A stretch of 51,583 bases of DNA from Erysipelothrix sp. GTDB lineage: Bacteria; Bacillota_I; Bacilli_A; Erysipelotrichales; Erysipelotrichaceae. How positions within the stretch are numbered: position 1 is the first letter of the stretch; each line of letters starts with the position of its first letter. Location: positions 1 through 51,583 of the forward strand of contig JAGXRX010000048.1 of the NCBI GenBank assembly GCA_018335655.1, written 5' to 3'. Made by a program: the position numbers and the translations under genes. Shown here one piece after another: positions 41,196-51,225 of the stretch. The notes under the pieces were generated by a model. The model was not told where the DNA came from, searched no databases, and saw only the letters and a list, made by a program, of their open reading frames with translations.

Positions 41196-42794
41196 TCAAT
41201 CCTCCTCCCACAAGCCTTTAGAGCGAGCTAAGTTAAATACTGAAATCGACCCAATAAATAGGAAGATGAGAATGGAATATACCGATGCAATGTTATAAAG
41301 TTGAGCATTGCTTGCAAAGGATAAGTTATAAATCCAGGAAATCAGGATATCTGTTTGCCCTGGAACCCCACCCATGATTCTCATGGATTGAGGTATAACT
41401 TCCCGCGCAAAGGCAGGTCCACCTCCAGTTAAGAAGAATATCGCTCCAAAGTTATTGAAGTTAAACGTAAACGTCATCACAATCGCTGGTAATGTAGCTC
41501 TTAAGATTAAAGGCATTGTTATACTCTTAAATTGTTGAAAACGTGTTGCACCATCAATGGATGCTGCTTCATAAAGATCTTTAGGTAGTGTTGTTAAGAC
41601 CCCTGTAATGAGCATCATGAAGTATGGAGCACCTAACCACAAGTTAACAATAAGGACAACAAACTTCGCTAAGTTACCATTATAGTTTGCGGTTAACCAG
41701 AAAATTGGATTATCTAATCTTCCTTGAAGTCCAATGTTATATAAGAATGTTGATACTGGTCTCATCATATCGGTTGCGTATAACAATTGATTCGCAAGCC
41801 CATTGGTATCAAAAACGTTTCTAAACACCATAAGTGAAATCATTGCTGGAATTGCCCACGGAACAATTAAGATTGTTCTCCAAAGCTTCTTAACTTTGAC
41901 GAACTTACTCTCAATAATGATTGCTTGAAAAAGACCTAAGAGATATACCGTTACGGATGACATAATGGCATAGATAAATGTCCAAGATAAAACACCAAGG
42001 AACATGTTAAACCAACCTGCATCACCTACAATGAGTCTAAAGGTATCAAACCCAACCCAGCGAATAAGGACATTTGGAATTTGTAGACGATATGTATAGT
42101 TTGTAAAGGCTAATAGAAATGAGAATAAGAAAGGCACAAGTGTGAAAAACATAATCATTACAAGTGATGGTATTAAAATTATATACGGGAACATATCGTT
42201 CCAAAGACGTTTGAAATATTTAATTCCGGTTTCGACTTCTGCGCCCGCATTGATTTGTTTGCGAGTTCTATATGCATCAACAATGTTATAAACGTAGAAC
42301 CCAAAGATTACTAATGCAATGACAAAAACGATAAGCCCACGACCTAACAAAGTCACTGAGTTATCCGCGGTTAACCATGGAATGTTTTTATTGAATGTCT
42401 CAACAAACTGTCCACGATATATGGTTTGACCAACAACTTGCCCAAGAGTAAATAAACCCCAAAGACCATAACTGAAGAATCCACCATAGTCTCTTATAAA
42501 ATAAACCGTTCCCCCTGAATCAGCTGGGAAACGTGCAATTTCATCCAACGCGTAGATGTAACCACCTGTTAATACTTCCACAAGCACTACCAATAGGAAT
42601 AATCCTAAGAAAATAGCTCCTTTTGATTTTTGCTTGTTTCTAAACTGACCTGCTCCCATGATGAACACCGAGAGTAGTGCTGATTTAAATGCATCGGGAT
42701 GCTTTTTAATATCAGCTAGGACTTCTTTCAATACCCTGAAGGGTTTTGTAAAAATGGCCAATAGTTTTTGATCAAACCGCGGTTTTTTATCCAT
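41196..42794 (-). CDS. malF: Maltodextrin ABC transporter permease MalF
   Basis: A permease of about 532 residues with an extended N-terminal membrane region, as usual for MalF, and the EAA loop EAASIDGATRFQQFKSITMP in the second half. FNFNNFGAIFFLTGGGPA is a further MalF hallmark. I use the ATG at 42794, ten bases after AGGAGG; an ATG nearer to that site is too close and the farthest upstream ATG has no site. It is the first gene of the mal operon, under a promoter next to a perfect cre box. Confidence 0.9.
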   Translation of the reverse strand: MDKKPRFDQKLLAIFTKPFRVLKEVLADIKKHPDAFKSALLSVFIMGAGQFRNKQKSKGAIFLGLFLLVVLVEVLTGGYIYALDEIARFPADSGGTVYFIRDYGGFFSYGLWGLFTLGQVVGQTIYRGQFVETFNKNIPWLTADNSVTLLGRGLIVFVIALVIFGFYVYNIVDAYRTRKQINAGAEVETGIKYFKRLWNDMFPYIILIPSLVMIMFFTLVPFLFSFLLAFTNYTYRLQIPNVLIRWVGFDTFRLIVGDAGWFNMFLGVLSWTFIYAIMSSVTVYLLGLFQAIIIESKFVKVKKLWRTILIVPWAIPAMISLMVFRNVFDTNGLANQLLYATDMMRPVSTFLYNIGLQGRLDNPIFWLTANYNGNLAKFVVLIVNLWLGAPYFMMLITGVLTTLPKDLYEAASIDGATRFQQFKSITMPLILRATLPAIVMTFTFNFNNFGAIFFLTGGGPAFAREVIPQSMRIMGGVPGQTDILISWIYNLSFASNAQLYNIASVYSILIFLFIGSISVFNLARSKGLWEED

Positions 42795-42816
42795 GAATGC
42801 CATTCCTCCTGAACCT

Positions 42817-42845
42817 ATTATGACAGTTTCAAGGTGTTTTTTCAA
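42817..42845 (-). promoter_or_regulatory. malF operon promoter
   Basis: The minus strand shows TTGAAA (42845-42840), a 17-bp spacer and CATAAT (42822-42817), giving a transcript that starts a short distance before malF. Confidence 0.65.
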
Positions 42846-42851
42846 TTGAAA

Positions 42852-42865
42852 TGTTAGCGTTTACA
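42852..42865 (+). promoter_or_regulatory. CcpA cre box between malF and neopullulanase genes
   Basis: TGTTAGCGTTTACA matches every fixed position of the cre consensus. It lies just upstream of the malF -35 and ahead of a TTGACA (42878-42883) on the opposite strand, so it may serve both genes. Confidence 0.85.
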
Positions 42866-42924
42866 ATTCGCTCATGGTTGACAAGAAGTAAGTTCTTCTT
42901 CACAATTAAGGACGGAGAACAAAT

Positions 42925-44604
42925 ATGAACATAAGCGCAATACATCATTCAAATTCAACAACCATGCAATGTGTTTTACACAATCGTGATATCACATTAA
43001 AAATTCATACAGGAAAAGATATTCAAAGTGTCCAATGTGTCTTTGGAGATCCTCATGCTTGGATTAAAACAGCTGAAGATTATCATTGGGATCACACCAT
43101 TGTTTCAATGGAAAAAGTTGCTGAGACACTCACCCACTTTATCTTTCAAGCAACTATCACCCCTAAAAACTATCGTTTAAAGTATCACTTTATTATTTGC
43201 GATGATCAGTCATGCATTCAATATGGTGAAGATGGATTTACTCCAATGAATGAGGAAGTAGGACTTTGGAATAATTTCTTTATTCCTTATGTTCACCCTT
43301 CTATGAGTGTAAGCTCACCTTCATGGGTAAAAGATACGATTTGGTATCAAATATTCCCTGATCGCTTTAATAATGGTGACTCAACCAATGATCCTGATGT
43401 GGTTGTTGATTGGAATAGTGCAGATGTTAATAATCGTGTGTCATTTGGCGGAGACTTAAAGGGGATTATTGATAAGCTCCCTTACTTAGATACTCTAGGG
43501 ATTACTGGGATTTATCTTACCCCAATCTTTGCCTCACCTACAGCACATAAATATGACACGATTGACTATTTTGCCATTGATCCATGGTTTGGTTCACTTG
43601 AAGATTTGAAGACTTTAGTAAGTAAAGCCCACAGTCTTGGTATTAAGATTATGCTTGATGCTGTCTTTAATCATACCGGAAGACATTTCTTTGCCTTTGA
43701 AGATGTTTTAAAGAACAAAGAAGCATCTCCTTATAAAGATTGGTTCCATATTACTTCCTTTAATCCTTTTGTGTATGAAACCTTTGCTAGTTCTAAGAAT
43801 ATGCCTAAGATTAATATGCACAATAAAGAAGCCCGAGACTACTTTGTGTCTGTTGCAACGTATTGGGTTAAGGAAGCAGATATTGATGGATGGCGATTTG
43901 ATGTTGCCAATGAAATTGATATGGCATTCTTAAAAGAAGTTCATACACAAACAAGGCTTATAAAACCTGATATTTATTTACTCGGTGAGATTTGGCATGA
44001 TGCTAATCCTTGGTTGAATAATGAAGTCTTTGATGGTGTTATGAATTATCCAACAGGTCGCGCTATTCTTGAGTTTTCTCAAGGTAGTATCGATGCTCTA
44101 GCATTCACTCAACGTTACATGAAGACACAACATACGGTGCATCCTAATATTCTAGAGAATATGTTTACCCTATTAGATTCTCATGATACCCCACGTCTCT
44201 TACACCAACTTAATCATAATGAAGATGCTGTAAAACTTGCATTGACGTTATTGTTCTTATCTACAGGTTCAATTTGCATTTATTATGGAACAGAAACACT
44301 ACTTGATGGCGCACATGATCCTGATAATCGTCGTCCAATGCCATGGAATTCATTAAATGAAGATTTCATGGATTTCATCACTACATTATCCATGATTCGC
44401 AAAGAATATGCTTCAATCACTTCTGCACAAGCTTTTGATTTTGTGTTTGAAAATGATTTATTAAAACTAAGATTTATAAAAGAACCGATTGAATGTTGGA
44501 TTAATATTCAAACCCGGCCTGTGTTTGTGAATGTGGATGATTTAATTAGTAAATCCTATCTTGTAACATTACCTCCTAAAGGTGTATTAATAACTCAAGT
44601 ATAA
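42925..44604 (+). CDS. Neopullulanase/cyclomaltodextrinase-type enzyme (GH13_20-like)
   Basis: A 559-residue cytoplasmic enzyme. The N-terminal 120 residues form a CBM34-like beta domain (LKYHFIICDD, YGEDGF), which in this family mediates dimerisation. The barrel starts WVKDTIWYQIFPDRFNNGD, region I is MLDAVFNHTGRH, region V MPKIN is diagnostic of neopullulanase/maltogenic amylase, and the triad is in DGWRFDVANE, LLGEIWHD and LDSHDTPR. The C-terminal domain is short. It opens or trims imported cyclic and branched dextrins. It diverges from malF across a shared cre region. Confidence 0.92.
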   Translation: MNISAIHHSNSTTMQCVLHNRDITLKIHTGKDIQSVQCVFGDPHAWIKTAEDYHWDHTIVSMEKVAETLTHFIFQATITPKNYRLKYHFIICDDQSCIQYGEDGFTPMNEEVGLWNNFFIPYVHPSMSVSSPSWVKDTIWYQIFPDRFNNGDSTNDPDVVVDWNSADVNNRVSFGGDLKGIIDKLPYLDTLGITGIYLTPIFASPTAHKYDTIDYFAIDPWFGSLEDLKTLVSKAHSLGIKIMLDAVFNHTGRHFFAFEDVLKNKEASPYKDWFHITSFNPFVYETFASSKNMPKINMHNKEARDYFVSVATYWVKEADIDGWRFDVANEIDMAFLKEVHTQTRLIKPDIYLLGEIWHDANPWLNNEVFDGVMNYPTGRAILEFSQGSIDALAFTQRYMKTQHTVHPNILENMFTLLDSHDTPRLLHQLNHNEDAVKLALTLLFLSTGSICIYYGTETLLDGAHDPDNRRPMPWNSLNEDFMDFITTLSMIRKEYASITSAQAFDFVFENDLLKLRFIKEPIECWINIQTRPVFVNVDDLISKSYLVTLPPKGVLITQV

Positions 44605-44630
44605 AAAGAAAGAGGCAATGCCTCTTTTAT
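44601..44630. terminator. Bidirectional terminator between neopullulanase and pullulanase genes
   Basis: AAAGAGGC pairs with GCCTCTTT around a 3-nt loop, with an A-run on the left and T-run on the right. It serves both convergent genes and overlaps the pullulanase stop. Confidence 0.82.
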
Positions 44631-46765
44631 TTTGCCACAACGACAATCGTATGTGGATTAATAGTTAGATTTTGTACGGGTATGCGTCCTATGAGTCCTG
44701 CTTCATTCGCAAGTAAATCATAATAATCACTTAAGCGATGATACATGACTTGTCCTGTAGGATTAAAGAAAACTTGAATATGATCATACTCACAATAGGC
44801 TTTCACATCTTTAAATTCCATAAGTAAAATGGAGTTTTGAAGATCAGAGAAGCTAACATGCTTGCGAACAAGTTCAGTTTCACTAAAGCGTAGTGGAGCC
44901 AATGATTTTCTAAGTTTAATCATATCTTTAGTGTAGGACACAATATCATAATAACGATCTTTACGTTGCCAATCAATTTGGTTTACTAAATCTGAAGATC
45001 GGTATGAATTATGAGCTCCATTCTTAGTGCGTGCAAATTCTTGACCACTATGAATGAAAGGAATTCCCATTGATAATAATATTGAACCAATAAGCATTTT
45101 ATGCTTCTTAACTCGCACTTCTTTTGAATCTTCCTTGCCACATTCTTTCAGTTTATCCCATGACGTTGCATTATCATGGCATTCGACATAGTTAATAGAT
45201 TGAGAGGGTGAAGAAAACAATTTCACAAACGGAAAGTCATACGTATTTCCTACTAAAGACATTTTCATTGCTTCTTTATAATTCACATCACCTGCCACAT
45301 ACCCTTTTACTGTCGATTCATTCGCACTTGTCTTCCCCTTCACATGATCACGAAAGAAATCATTAAAGTGACTAATTTCAGGCATGAGATGTTGATTCAT
45401 CATGGATGCTTTTAGATTATCATCAAGCATGGTTGGCATATTCCAACCTTCGCCATACACCATAATGTCAGGCTTAATAGCTTTTAAGGTTGTCTCGACT
45501 TGATTCATCGTTTCCACATCAAGGATTCCCATTAAATCAAATCTAAATCCATCGACACCATATTCTTTTGTCCACATGGATACTGAATCGATAATATAGC
45601 GTCGAGCCATATGACGTCCTGAATCAAAATCATTTCCACAAAATGATCCATTGGAGATTGCTCCATTGTCACCACGTCTAAAGTAGTAGTATGGTACAAC
45701 TTTTTCAAACGATGATTCATCCATATCAAAGACATGATTGTAAACTACATCCATAACAACACGCATGCCATCTTTATGAAGTTGGGCTACAAGTTTCTTT
45801 AACTCAATAATGCGTGCACATGGTAAGTCAGGCTGTGTAGAATAACTTCCTTCAGGCACATTGTATTGATGAGGATCATAACCCCAGTTATAAAATGTTT
45901 TTACGTTTTGCTCATCAACAGTATAGAAATCAAATATCGGTAATAGTTGGACATGCGTAACCCCAAGTGTCTTTAAGTAATCATATCCTGTAGATGTTCC
46001 TTGGTTTGACACAGTATTTTGAGTAATAAATCCTTTAAATGTTCCTGGATATGGATTATTTCCAGCAGGATCCATGGTAAAGTCACGAATAGAAGCTTCA
46101 TAAATAATTGCATCTGTCTTTTGAATAAATGGAGGAAGTTTATCTTCTTCAAGATCAACACTACATGTTGTATGATCGATAACGACACTGACTTGACCAT
46201 TGGTTTTAGAAGATTGACCATAAGGATCAATACTTTCTACCCAACGTCCATTACGATAGATCATATAAGTATATTCAGCCAAATGAAGATTTTGAGGTAC
46301 TTCAAAACAAAACACACCACGTTCTTGTTTTGTTAGTAGAAATGTTCCTTCAAGGGATGGATGTTTAAGATTGATTTTTACTTCCCATGCGGTGGGTGCC
46401 CATAGCTTAAAGGTTGTCTTAGAGTCAGTGACACTCACACCAAGATCAAGTCCATGATAAGCATACATTTCATCAAAAGCATCTTTCTTAACTACTAGTC
46501 CAATTTGAAGTGGCGTTGCTAAGCTATGTTCTTCGACAATTTCAATCGGTTCACCGATAGGAATAGAAGTATGATGAGACACGACATATTTCGCATAGTC
46601 ATGTGAAGTGTTTTCAAGTGTCTTAATCGTAAGCTTTTGAAGTTGTCCTGAAGCGTCTTTTAAATAGAAAAGATCACTTTTCCCTTGGTAATATTGTTTT
46701 GATAAATATATCGTGATGAGATTGAAGTCATCAAGATGAGCTTCAAAACGTTTAACTTTTCTCAT
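44627..46765 (-). CDS. pulA: Type I pullulanase
   Basis: A cytoplasmic enzyme of about 712 residues. An N-terminal beta region and a CBM48-like domain (FKLWAPTAWEVKINLKH) precede the barrel. YNWGYDPHQYN is the defining type I pullulanase motif, and the triad is in DGFRFDLMGILD, YGEGWN and ECHDNATSWDKL. No signal peptide is seen, so it debranches internal glycogen or imported dextrins. The ATG at 46765 has AGGTG six bases upstream. It supplies linear chains for the phosphorylase encoded next upstream. Confidence 0.95.
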   Translation of the reverse strand: MRKVKRFEAHLDDFNLITIYLSKQYYQGKSDLFYLKDASGQLQKLTIKTLENTSHDYAKYVVSHHTSIPIGEPIEIVEEHSLATPLQIGLVVKKDAFDEMYAYHGLDLGVSVTDSKTTFKLWAPTAWEVKINLKHPSLEGTFLLTKQERGVFCFEVPQNLHLAEYTYMIYRNGRWVESIDPYGQSSKTNGQVSVVIDHTTCSVDLEEDKLPPFIQKTDAIIYEASIRDFTMDPAGNNPYPGTFKGFITQNTVSNQGTSTGYDYLKTLGVTHVQLLPIFDFYTVDEQNVKTFYNWGYDPHQYNVPEGSYSTQPDLPCARIIELKKLVAQLHKDGMRVVMDVVYNHVFDMDESSFEKVVPYYYFRRGDNGAISNGSFCGNDFDSGRHMARRYIIDSVSMWTKEYGVDGFRFDLMGILDVETMNQVETTLKAIKPDIMVYGEGWNMPTMLDDNLKASMMNQHLMPEISHFNDFFRDHVKGKTSANESTVKGYVAGDVNYKEAMKMSLVGNTYDFPFVKLFSSPSQSINYVECHDNATSWDKLKECGKEDSKEVRVKKHKMLIGSILLSMGIPFIHSGQEFARTKNGAHNSYRSSDLVNQIDWQRKDRYYDIVSYTKDMIKLRKSLAPLRFSETELVRKHVSFSDLQNSILLMEFKDVKAYCEYDHIQVFFNPTGQVMYHRLSDYYDLLANEAGLIGRIPVQNLTINPHTIVVVAK

Positions 46766-46846
46766 AATTTTCACCTGCAAGAATAATAATACCATATATT
46801 ATTGATTTTTTGGGATGCAAGCACAATAGATAGTATGTCAAAAGAT

Positions 46847-46876
46847 AAAAAAACTTGTCTATTTCTAGACAAGTTT
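46847..46876 (-). terminator. Terminator of glgP
   Basis: AAACTTGTCTA pairs with TAGACAAGTTT around 4 nt and is followed on the minus strand by a T-run. Confidence 0.88.
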
Positions 46877-46881
46877 ATGGA

Positions 46882-49281
46882 CTAATGAATTGGTTTTATA
46901 TCCCAGATTTCTTTGGCATATTGTGCAATAGTACGATCTGAGGAGAAGAAACCACTTTTCGCAATATTGACTAAGCACATCTCTGCCCAGTATTTCTTAT
47001 CAAGATAGCGTTTCTCAACTTCAAGTTGTGCAAGTCGGTATGCTTCAAAGTCTGCTGCTAAGAAGTATTCATCATTACGATACATGACTTCATCATAGAT
47101 TGCTCTAAACTCATCAGCTTTATCACTCCAAGCATTAGAGAGTAAGCTATCCATAACTTTTTTAAGAATCGGTTGTTTATTCACTTCTTCAAAGGCATTA
47201 TACCCAGACTTCTTCAGTGCATTCACTTCATCCACTGTAAGTCCAAAGATAACAGTATAATCACGTCCGACAAGTTCATCAATCTCAACATTCGCACCAT
47301 CTAGAGTACCTAGAGTTAATGCACCATTCATCATAAACTTCATATTCCCTGTTCCAGACGCTTCTTTACCTGCAGTAGAGATTTGTTCTGATACATCTGC
47401 ACCATTCATCAAATACTCAGCAACGGATACATTGTAGTTTGGAATAAAGACGACTTTAAAGAAACGGTTGTATTTAGGATTGTTATTAACTTTGTCTGCA
47501 ACCGCATGAATGAGTCGTATAACTTTCTTCGCAAAGTAATATCCAGGAGCGGCTTTCGCTGCAAAGATATACGTGCGAGGATGCATTGTAAACTCAGGAT
47601 TTTGATCAATTTCAAACACTAAACTCATAATATTTAAGACATTAAGAAGTTGGCGTTTGTAGGCATGTAGACGTTTTGCCTGTACATCAAAGATGGATGT
47701 AGGATCAACATCAACCCCAGTCCACTCTCTAAGTTTAGCTGCTAAGATGTCTTTGCGTTCTTGTTTTACTTGTAAGAATTTCTTTTGAACTGCAGCTTTC
47801 TTTGCGTAAGGAAGTAACTTCTCAAGATCACTTGGTTCATACACATAATTATCTCCAATAAGATCTTTAATAAGTTCATGAAGTTGTGGATTTGTATAGG
47901 TTAACCAGCGACGATGAGTAATACCATTAGTTTTATTGTTGAATTTTGAAGGATAAACTTCATAGAATTCCTTCATAACATCATTCTTTAAGATTTCGGT
48001 ATGTAGTCTTGCCACCCCATTAACTGAGAATGCAGACACAACTCCTAAATGAGCCATATGAATTTGTCCATCTTTAATAATAGCAAGTTGATAGACTAAA
48101 CCTTCATTATTAGGGCGTAACACTCTAAGTTCTTGAAGGAAACGATTGTTGATTTCTTCAATAATCATGAAGATACGTGGAAGCAGTCTTTGAACAAATT
48201 GAACTGGCCATTTTTCAAGAGCTTCCGCAAGGACAGTATGATTCGTATAGGCAACAGTTTTTGTAACAATTTCCCATGCTTCTTCCCATGAAAACTCATA
48301 TTGGTCCATTAAGATTCTCATAAGTTCAGGAATGACTAAAATAGGATGAGTGTCATTCATTTGAATTGCGATCTTCTCATGGAAATTTGAAAGATCTGGA
48401 TACACACGAAGATGTGCTTTAATCATTGATTGAAGTCCTGCAGAGACAAAGAAGTATTGTTGTTTGAGACGTAAAAAGCGTCCATGCTCAGTAGAGTCAT
48501 CAGGATATACGTTTTGTGTAATTTCATTAACTTCATTAATGTAGATACGGAAATCTTTATTTTTAGGTAAGACATCACTTGCTTCTGCACCCCATAAACG
48601 AAGTGTATTGGTTGTTTGTGTATCTCTACCTACTACAGGCATATCATAAGGTACCGCACGTACATGTTCTGCATCGACTTGATCAAAGATCACACGACCT
48701 TTTTCATCTTTGCGCATTTCGATACGTCCCCAAAACTTAACATCGACCGCATGTTTAGGTTTGCGAATTTCCCAAACATTTCCAAGTTTCATCCACTGAT
48801 CAGGCACTTCAACTTGAGCACCATTCACAATAAGTTGTTTGAAAAGGCCATATTCATAACGTAAGCAAACTCCATGGCCTGGAAGTGCCATAGATGCTAA
48901 TGAATCTAAGAAACATGCTGCAAGACGACCTAAGCCACCATTACCAAGCCCTGCATCAGATTCAAGTAGTTCTAATTCATGTAGGTCAATCCCTAAATCA
49001 CCTAAACCATCTTTAACGGTATTGTAAATACCAAGGTTTTGTAAGTTATTCGTCATTAATCTTCCAATGAGAAACTCCATTGAAAAGTAATACATTTGTT
49101 TTTGATTGTTAGATGCAATTTCTTCTTTATTGCCCTTCCAATGTATGGATGCGTAATCGCGTACCATATCACCTAAGATAATGTAACGCTCCGTAGCGTG
49201 TGACTGTTCAATAGAGCGACCGTATTTTTCTTCGATTCGCTTTGAATAGTCTCGCTTGAAATCGGTTTTGTTTTGAAACAT
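46882..49281 (-). CDS. glgP: Glycogen/maltodextrin phosphorylase
   Basis: A 799-residue GT35 phosphorylase. The pyridoxal-phosphate lysine lies in EASGTGNMKFMMNGALTLGT near residue 640, and LGNGGLGRLAACFLDSLA plus KRLHAYKRQLLN are family hallmarks. It releases glucose 1-phosphate from glucan ends. The start follows AGGAGGAAATT. Its own promoter lies at 49306-49334, downstream of glgB, so it can be expressed separately from the branching enzyme. Confidence 0.97.
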   Translation of the reverse strand: MFQNKTDFKRDYSKRIEEKYGRSIEQSHATERYIILGDMVRDYASIHWKGNKEEIASNNQKQMYYFSMEFLIGRLMTNNLQNLGIYNTVKDGLGDLGIDLHELELLESDAGLGNGGLGRLAACFLDSLASMALPGHGVCLRYEYGLFKQLIVNGAQVEVPDQWMKLGNVWEIRKPKHAVDVKFWGRIEMRKDEKGRVIFDQVDAEHVRAVPYDMPVVGRDTQTTNTLRLWGAEASDVLPKNKDFRIYINEVNEITQNVYPDDSTEHGRFLRLKQQYFFVSAGLQSMIKAHLRVYPDLSNFHEKIAIQMNDTHPILVIPELMRILMDQYEFSWEEAWEIVTKTVAYTNHTVLAEALEKWPVQFVQRLLPRIFMIIEEINNRFLQELRVLRPNNEGLVYQLAIIKDGQIHMAHLGVVSAFSVNGVARLHTEILKNDVMKEFYEVYPSKFNNKTNGITHRRWLTYTNPQLHELIKDLIGDNYVYEPSDLEKLLPYAKKAAVQKKFLQVKQERKDILAAKLREWTGVDVDPTSIFDVQAKRLHAYKRQLLNVLNIMSLVFEIDQNPEFTMHPRTYIFAAKAAPGYYFAKKVIRLIHAVADKVNNNPKYNRFFKVVFIPNYNVSVAEYLMNGADVSEQISTAGKEASGTGNMKFMMNGALTLGTLDGANVEIDELVGRDYTVIFGLTVDEVNALKKSGYNAFEEVNKQPILKKVMDSLLSNAWSDKADEFRAIYDEVMYRNDEYFLAADFEAYRLAQLEVEKRYLDKKYWAEMCLVNIAKSGFFSSDRTIAQYAKEIWDIKPIH

Positions 49282-49305
49282 AATTTCCTCCTCTAAACCT
49301 TTGCT

Positions 49306-49334
49306 ATCATATCAAATTATTGAGTATGATACAA
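49306..49334 (-). promoter_or_regulatory. glgP promoter
   Basis: The minus strand has TTGTAT (49334-49329), a 17-bp spacer and TATGAT (49311-49306), located in the gap between glgB and glgP. Confidence 0.65.
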
Positions 49335-49342
49335 ACAAAACC

Positions 49343-51175
49343 CTATTTCTTAAACTCGAAATAAATGATCGCAAAGGGAGCAACTCGAATGTTAATCGAG
49401 TATGGTTGTTGATGCACTGAAAATTCATTACTATGTACAGGTATGAAATTACATTGATTACATCCATCATAAATATCTTTTTCAGAGTTAATAATTTCTG
49501 TATAGAATCCTTGATAAGGAACACCTAAATCAAAGTGTTCATAACTTTGAGGTGTCATATTCATCACAATAAGCATTGTGCTCGCTTCATCTTCACGAAT
49601 AAAGGAGTAAATAGATTGTTCTGTATTATCAGCATCAATCCATCTAAATCCTTTTTGCTCATAATCATATCGAGATAAGCAAGAATGGTGATTTAAGATC
49701 TTATTAAGATCATTAAAGTATCGATTAAATGAATAATGTCGTGAATATTGAAGTAAATGCCAATCTAGTTCTTTATTTTCATCCCACTCTCTAAAATGAG
49801 CTAACTCATTACCCATGAAGTTTAGTTTCTTCCCTGGATGAGCCATCATATATCCATGTAAGTTCTTAACTTGGGCAAACTTCTGTTCATAGCTTCCCCA
49901 CATTTTGTTAATAATTGTACCTTTCCCATGAACAACTTCATCATGAGATAAAGGAAGTAAGAAACGCTCTGAATAGAAATATGCCATTGAGAAGGTAAGC
50001 TGATGATGATGAAACTTACGATAGATAGGATCTATACTATAGTATTTCAAGGTGTCATTCATCCATCCTAAATCCCATTTGTAATCAAACCCAAGACCTT
50101 GGTATAAGGTAGGTGTGGTAACTCCTTGAAAATCTGTAGAATCTTCTGCAATAAGCATAACATGAGGATATCGCTCACCAATTAAGTAGTTCATACGACG
50201 AATGAAGGTTAATGCCCCTTCATTTGCACCACGCAGTCTATTCCCTTCCCAAAACAATAGATTCGCAACTGCATCAAAGCGAATACCATCAATATGGTAT
50301 GTCTCTAACCAGAAAGATACTGCAGATAATAAGAAACTGCGAACATCATCTTTCCACACATCAAACATCATTGTGCCCCATTGTGAATAAGCATCTTCAG
50401 GTTTTGGATATTCATAGAGTGGTGTTCCATCAAATTGAATGAGTCCAAAACTATCACGCACAAAGTGAGCAGGTACAAAATCCATGATGATACCAATATC
50501 ATTAAGATGTAGTTCATTAATTAATGCCATCAGTTGTTTAGGTGATCCATAACGAGAAGTTGCTGCAAAATAACCTGTAGCTTGATAACCCCATGAACCA
50601 TCAAATGGATGTTCATTAAGTGGCATGATTTCAACATGGGTGTAACCACCTTGTTTGAGATAAGGAATTAAATCACGGGATATTTCCTCATAATTCATCC
50701 AATCATAGCCATATTTTCTTCGCCAAGAACCAAGATGCATTTCGTATATGTTCAGTGGTCGATTAAAGTTCTTTTCTCTGCGATTCATCCATGTGATATC
50801 ACCCCATGCAAAGTCTTTAAGATTTACAACAAGATTTCCCCATTTAGGACGCATTTCACAATGAAATGCATAGGGATCAGATTTTTCGATCCAATGACCG
50901 TATATTGTTTGAATGTTTACTTTGTAGATATCCCACTCCATGACGTTAGGGATAAATACTGACCAAACACCCCGCTCATCAATCTTTTCGCAATAATGTT
51001 GTTCACCATTCCAGTGATTGAAGTCTCCTAAAATTTGCACAGCACGTGCACTTGGAGCATAAATTGTAAAACGAACCCCACTAATCCCCTCGTATGCAAA
51101 ATGTGCGCCAAACACTTTATGAGCATCTAGACAATGCCCTGAAAAAAAACTGTCGAGTACTGTACTTTTATTCAT
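49343..51175 (-). CDS. glgB: 1,4-alpha-glucan branching enzyme
   Basis: A 610-residue GH13 branching enzyme. The CBM48 domain (FTIYAPSARAVQILGDFNHW) precedes the barrel; YEMHLGSWRR, EIMPLNEHPFDGSWGYQ and the triad in DGIRFDAVANLLFW, LIAEDST and LSHDEVVHGKG are typical of GlgB. It introduces alpha-1,6 branches, so glycogen-like polymer should be made by this organism. No glgC or glgA is visible in the window. The start follows AGGAGGTAACTT, after a hairpin at the end of the phosphoglucomutase gene. Confidence 0.96.
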   Translation of the reverse strand: MNKSTVLDSFFSGHCLDAHKVFGAHFAYEGISGVRFTIYAPSARAVQILGDFNHWNGEQHYCEKIDERGVWSVFIPNVMEWDIYKVNIQTIYGHWIEKSDPYAFHCEMRPKWGNLVVNLKDFAWGDITWMNRREKNFNRPLNIYEMHLGSWRRKYGYDWMNYEEISRDLIPYLKQGGYTHVEIMPLNEHPFDGSWGYQATGYFAATSRYGSPKQLMALINELHLNDIGIIMDFVPAHFVRDSFGLIQFDGTPLYEYPKPEDAYSQWGTMMFDVWKDDVRSFLLSAVSFWLETYHIDGIRFDAVANLLFWEGNRLRGANEGALTFIRRMNYLIGERYPHVMLIAEDSTDFQGVTTPTLYQGLGFDYKWDLGWMNDTLKYYSIDPIYRKFHHHQLTFSMAYFYSERFLLPLSHDEVVHGKGTIINKMWGSYEQKFAQVKNLHGYMMAHPGKKLNFMGNELAHFREWDENKELDWHLLQYSRHYSFNRYFNDLNKILNHHSCLSRYDYEQKGFRWIDADNTEQSIYSFIREDEASTMLIVMNMTPQSYEHFDLGVPYQGFYTEIINSEKDIYDGCNQCNFIPVHSNEFSVHQQPYSINIRVAPFAIIYFEFKK

Positions 51176-51198
51176 AAGTTACCTCCTGGTTTGAATAT

Positions 51199-51225
51199 TA
51201 AAAACACAAGGAAAAACCTTGTGTT
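51199..51225 (-). terminator. Hairpin between phosphoglucomutase and glgB genes
   Basis: AACACAAGG pairs with CCTTGTGTT around AAAAA and is followed on the minus strand by a short T-run, then about 10 nt later by the glgB ribosome binding site. The stem overlaps the preceding stop codon. Confidence 0.72.
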
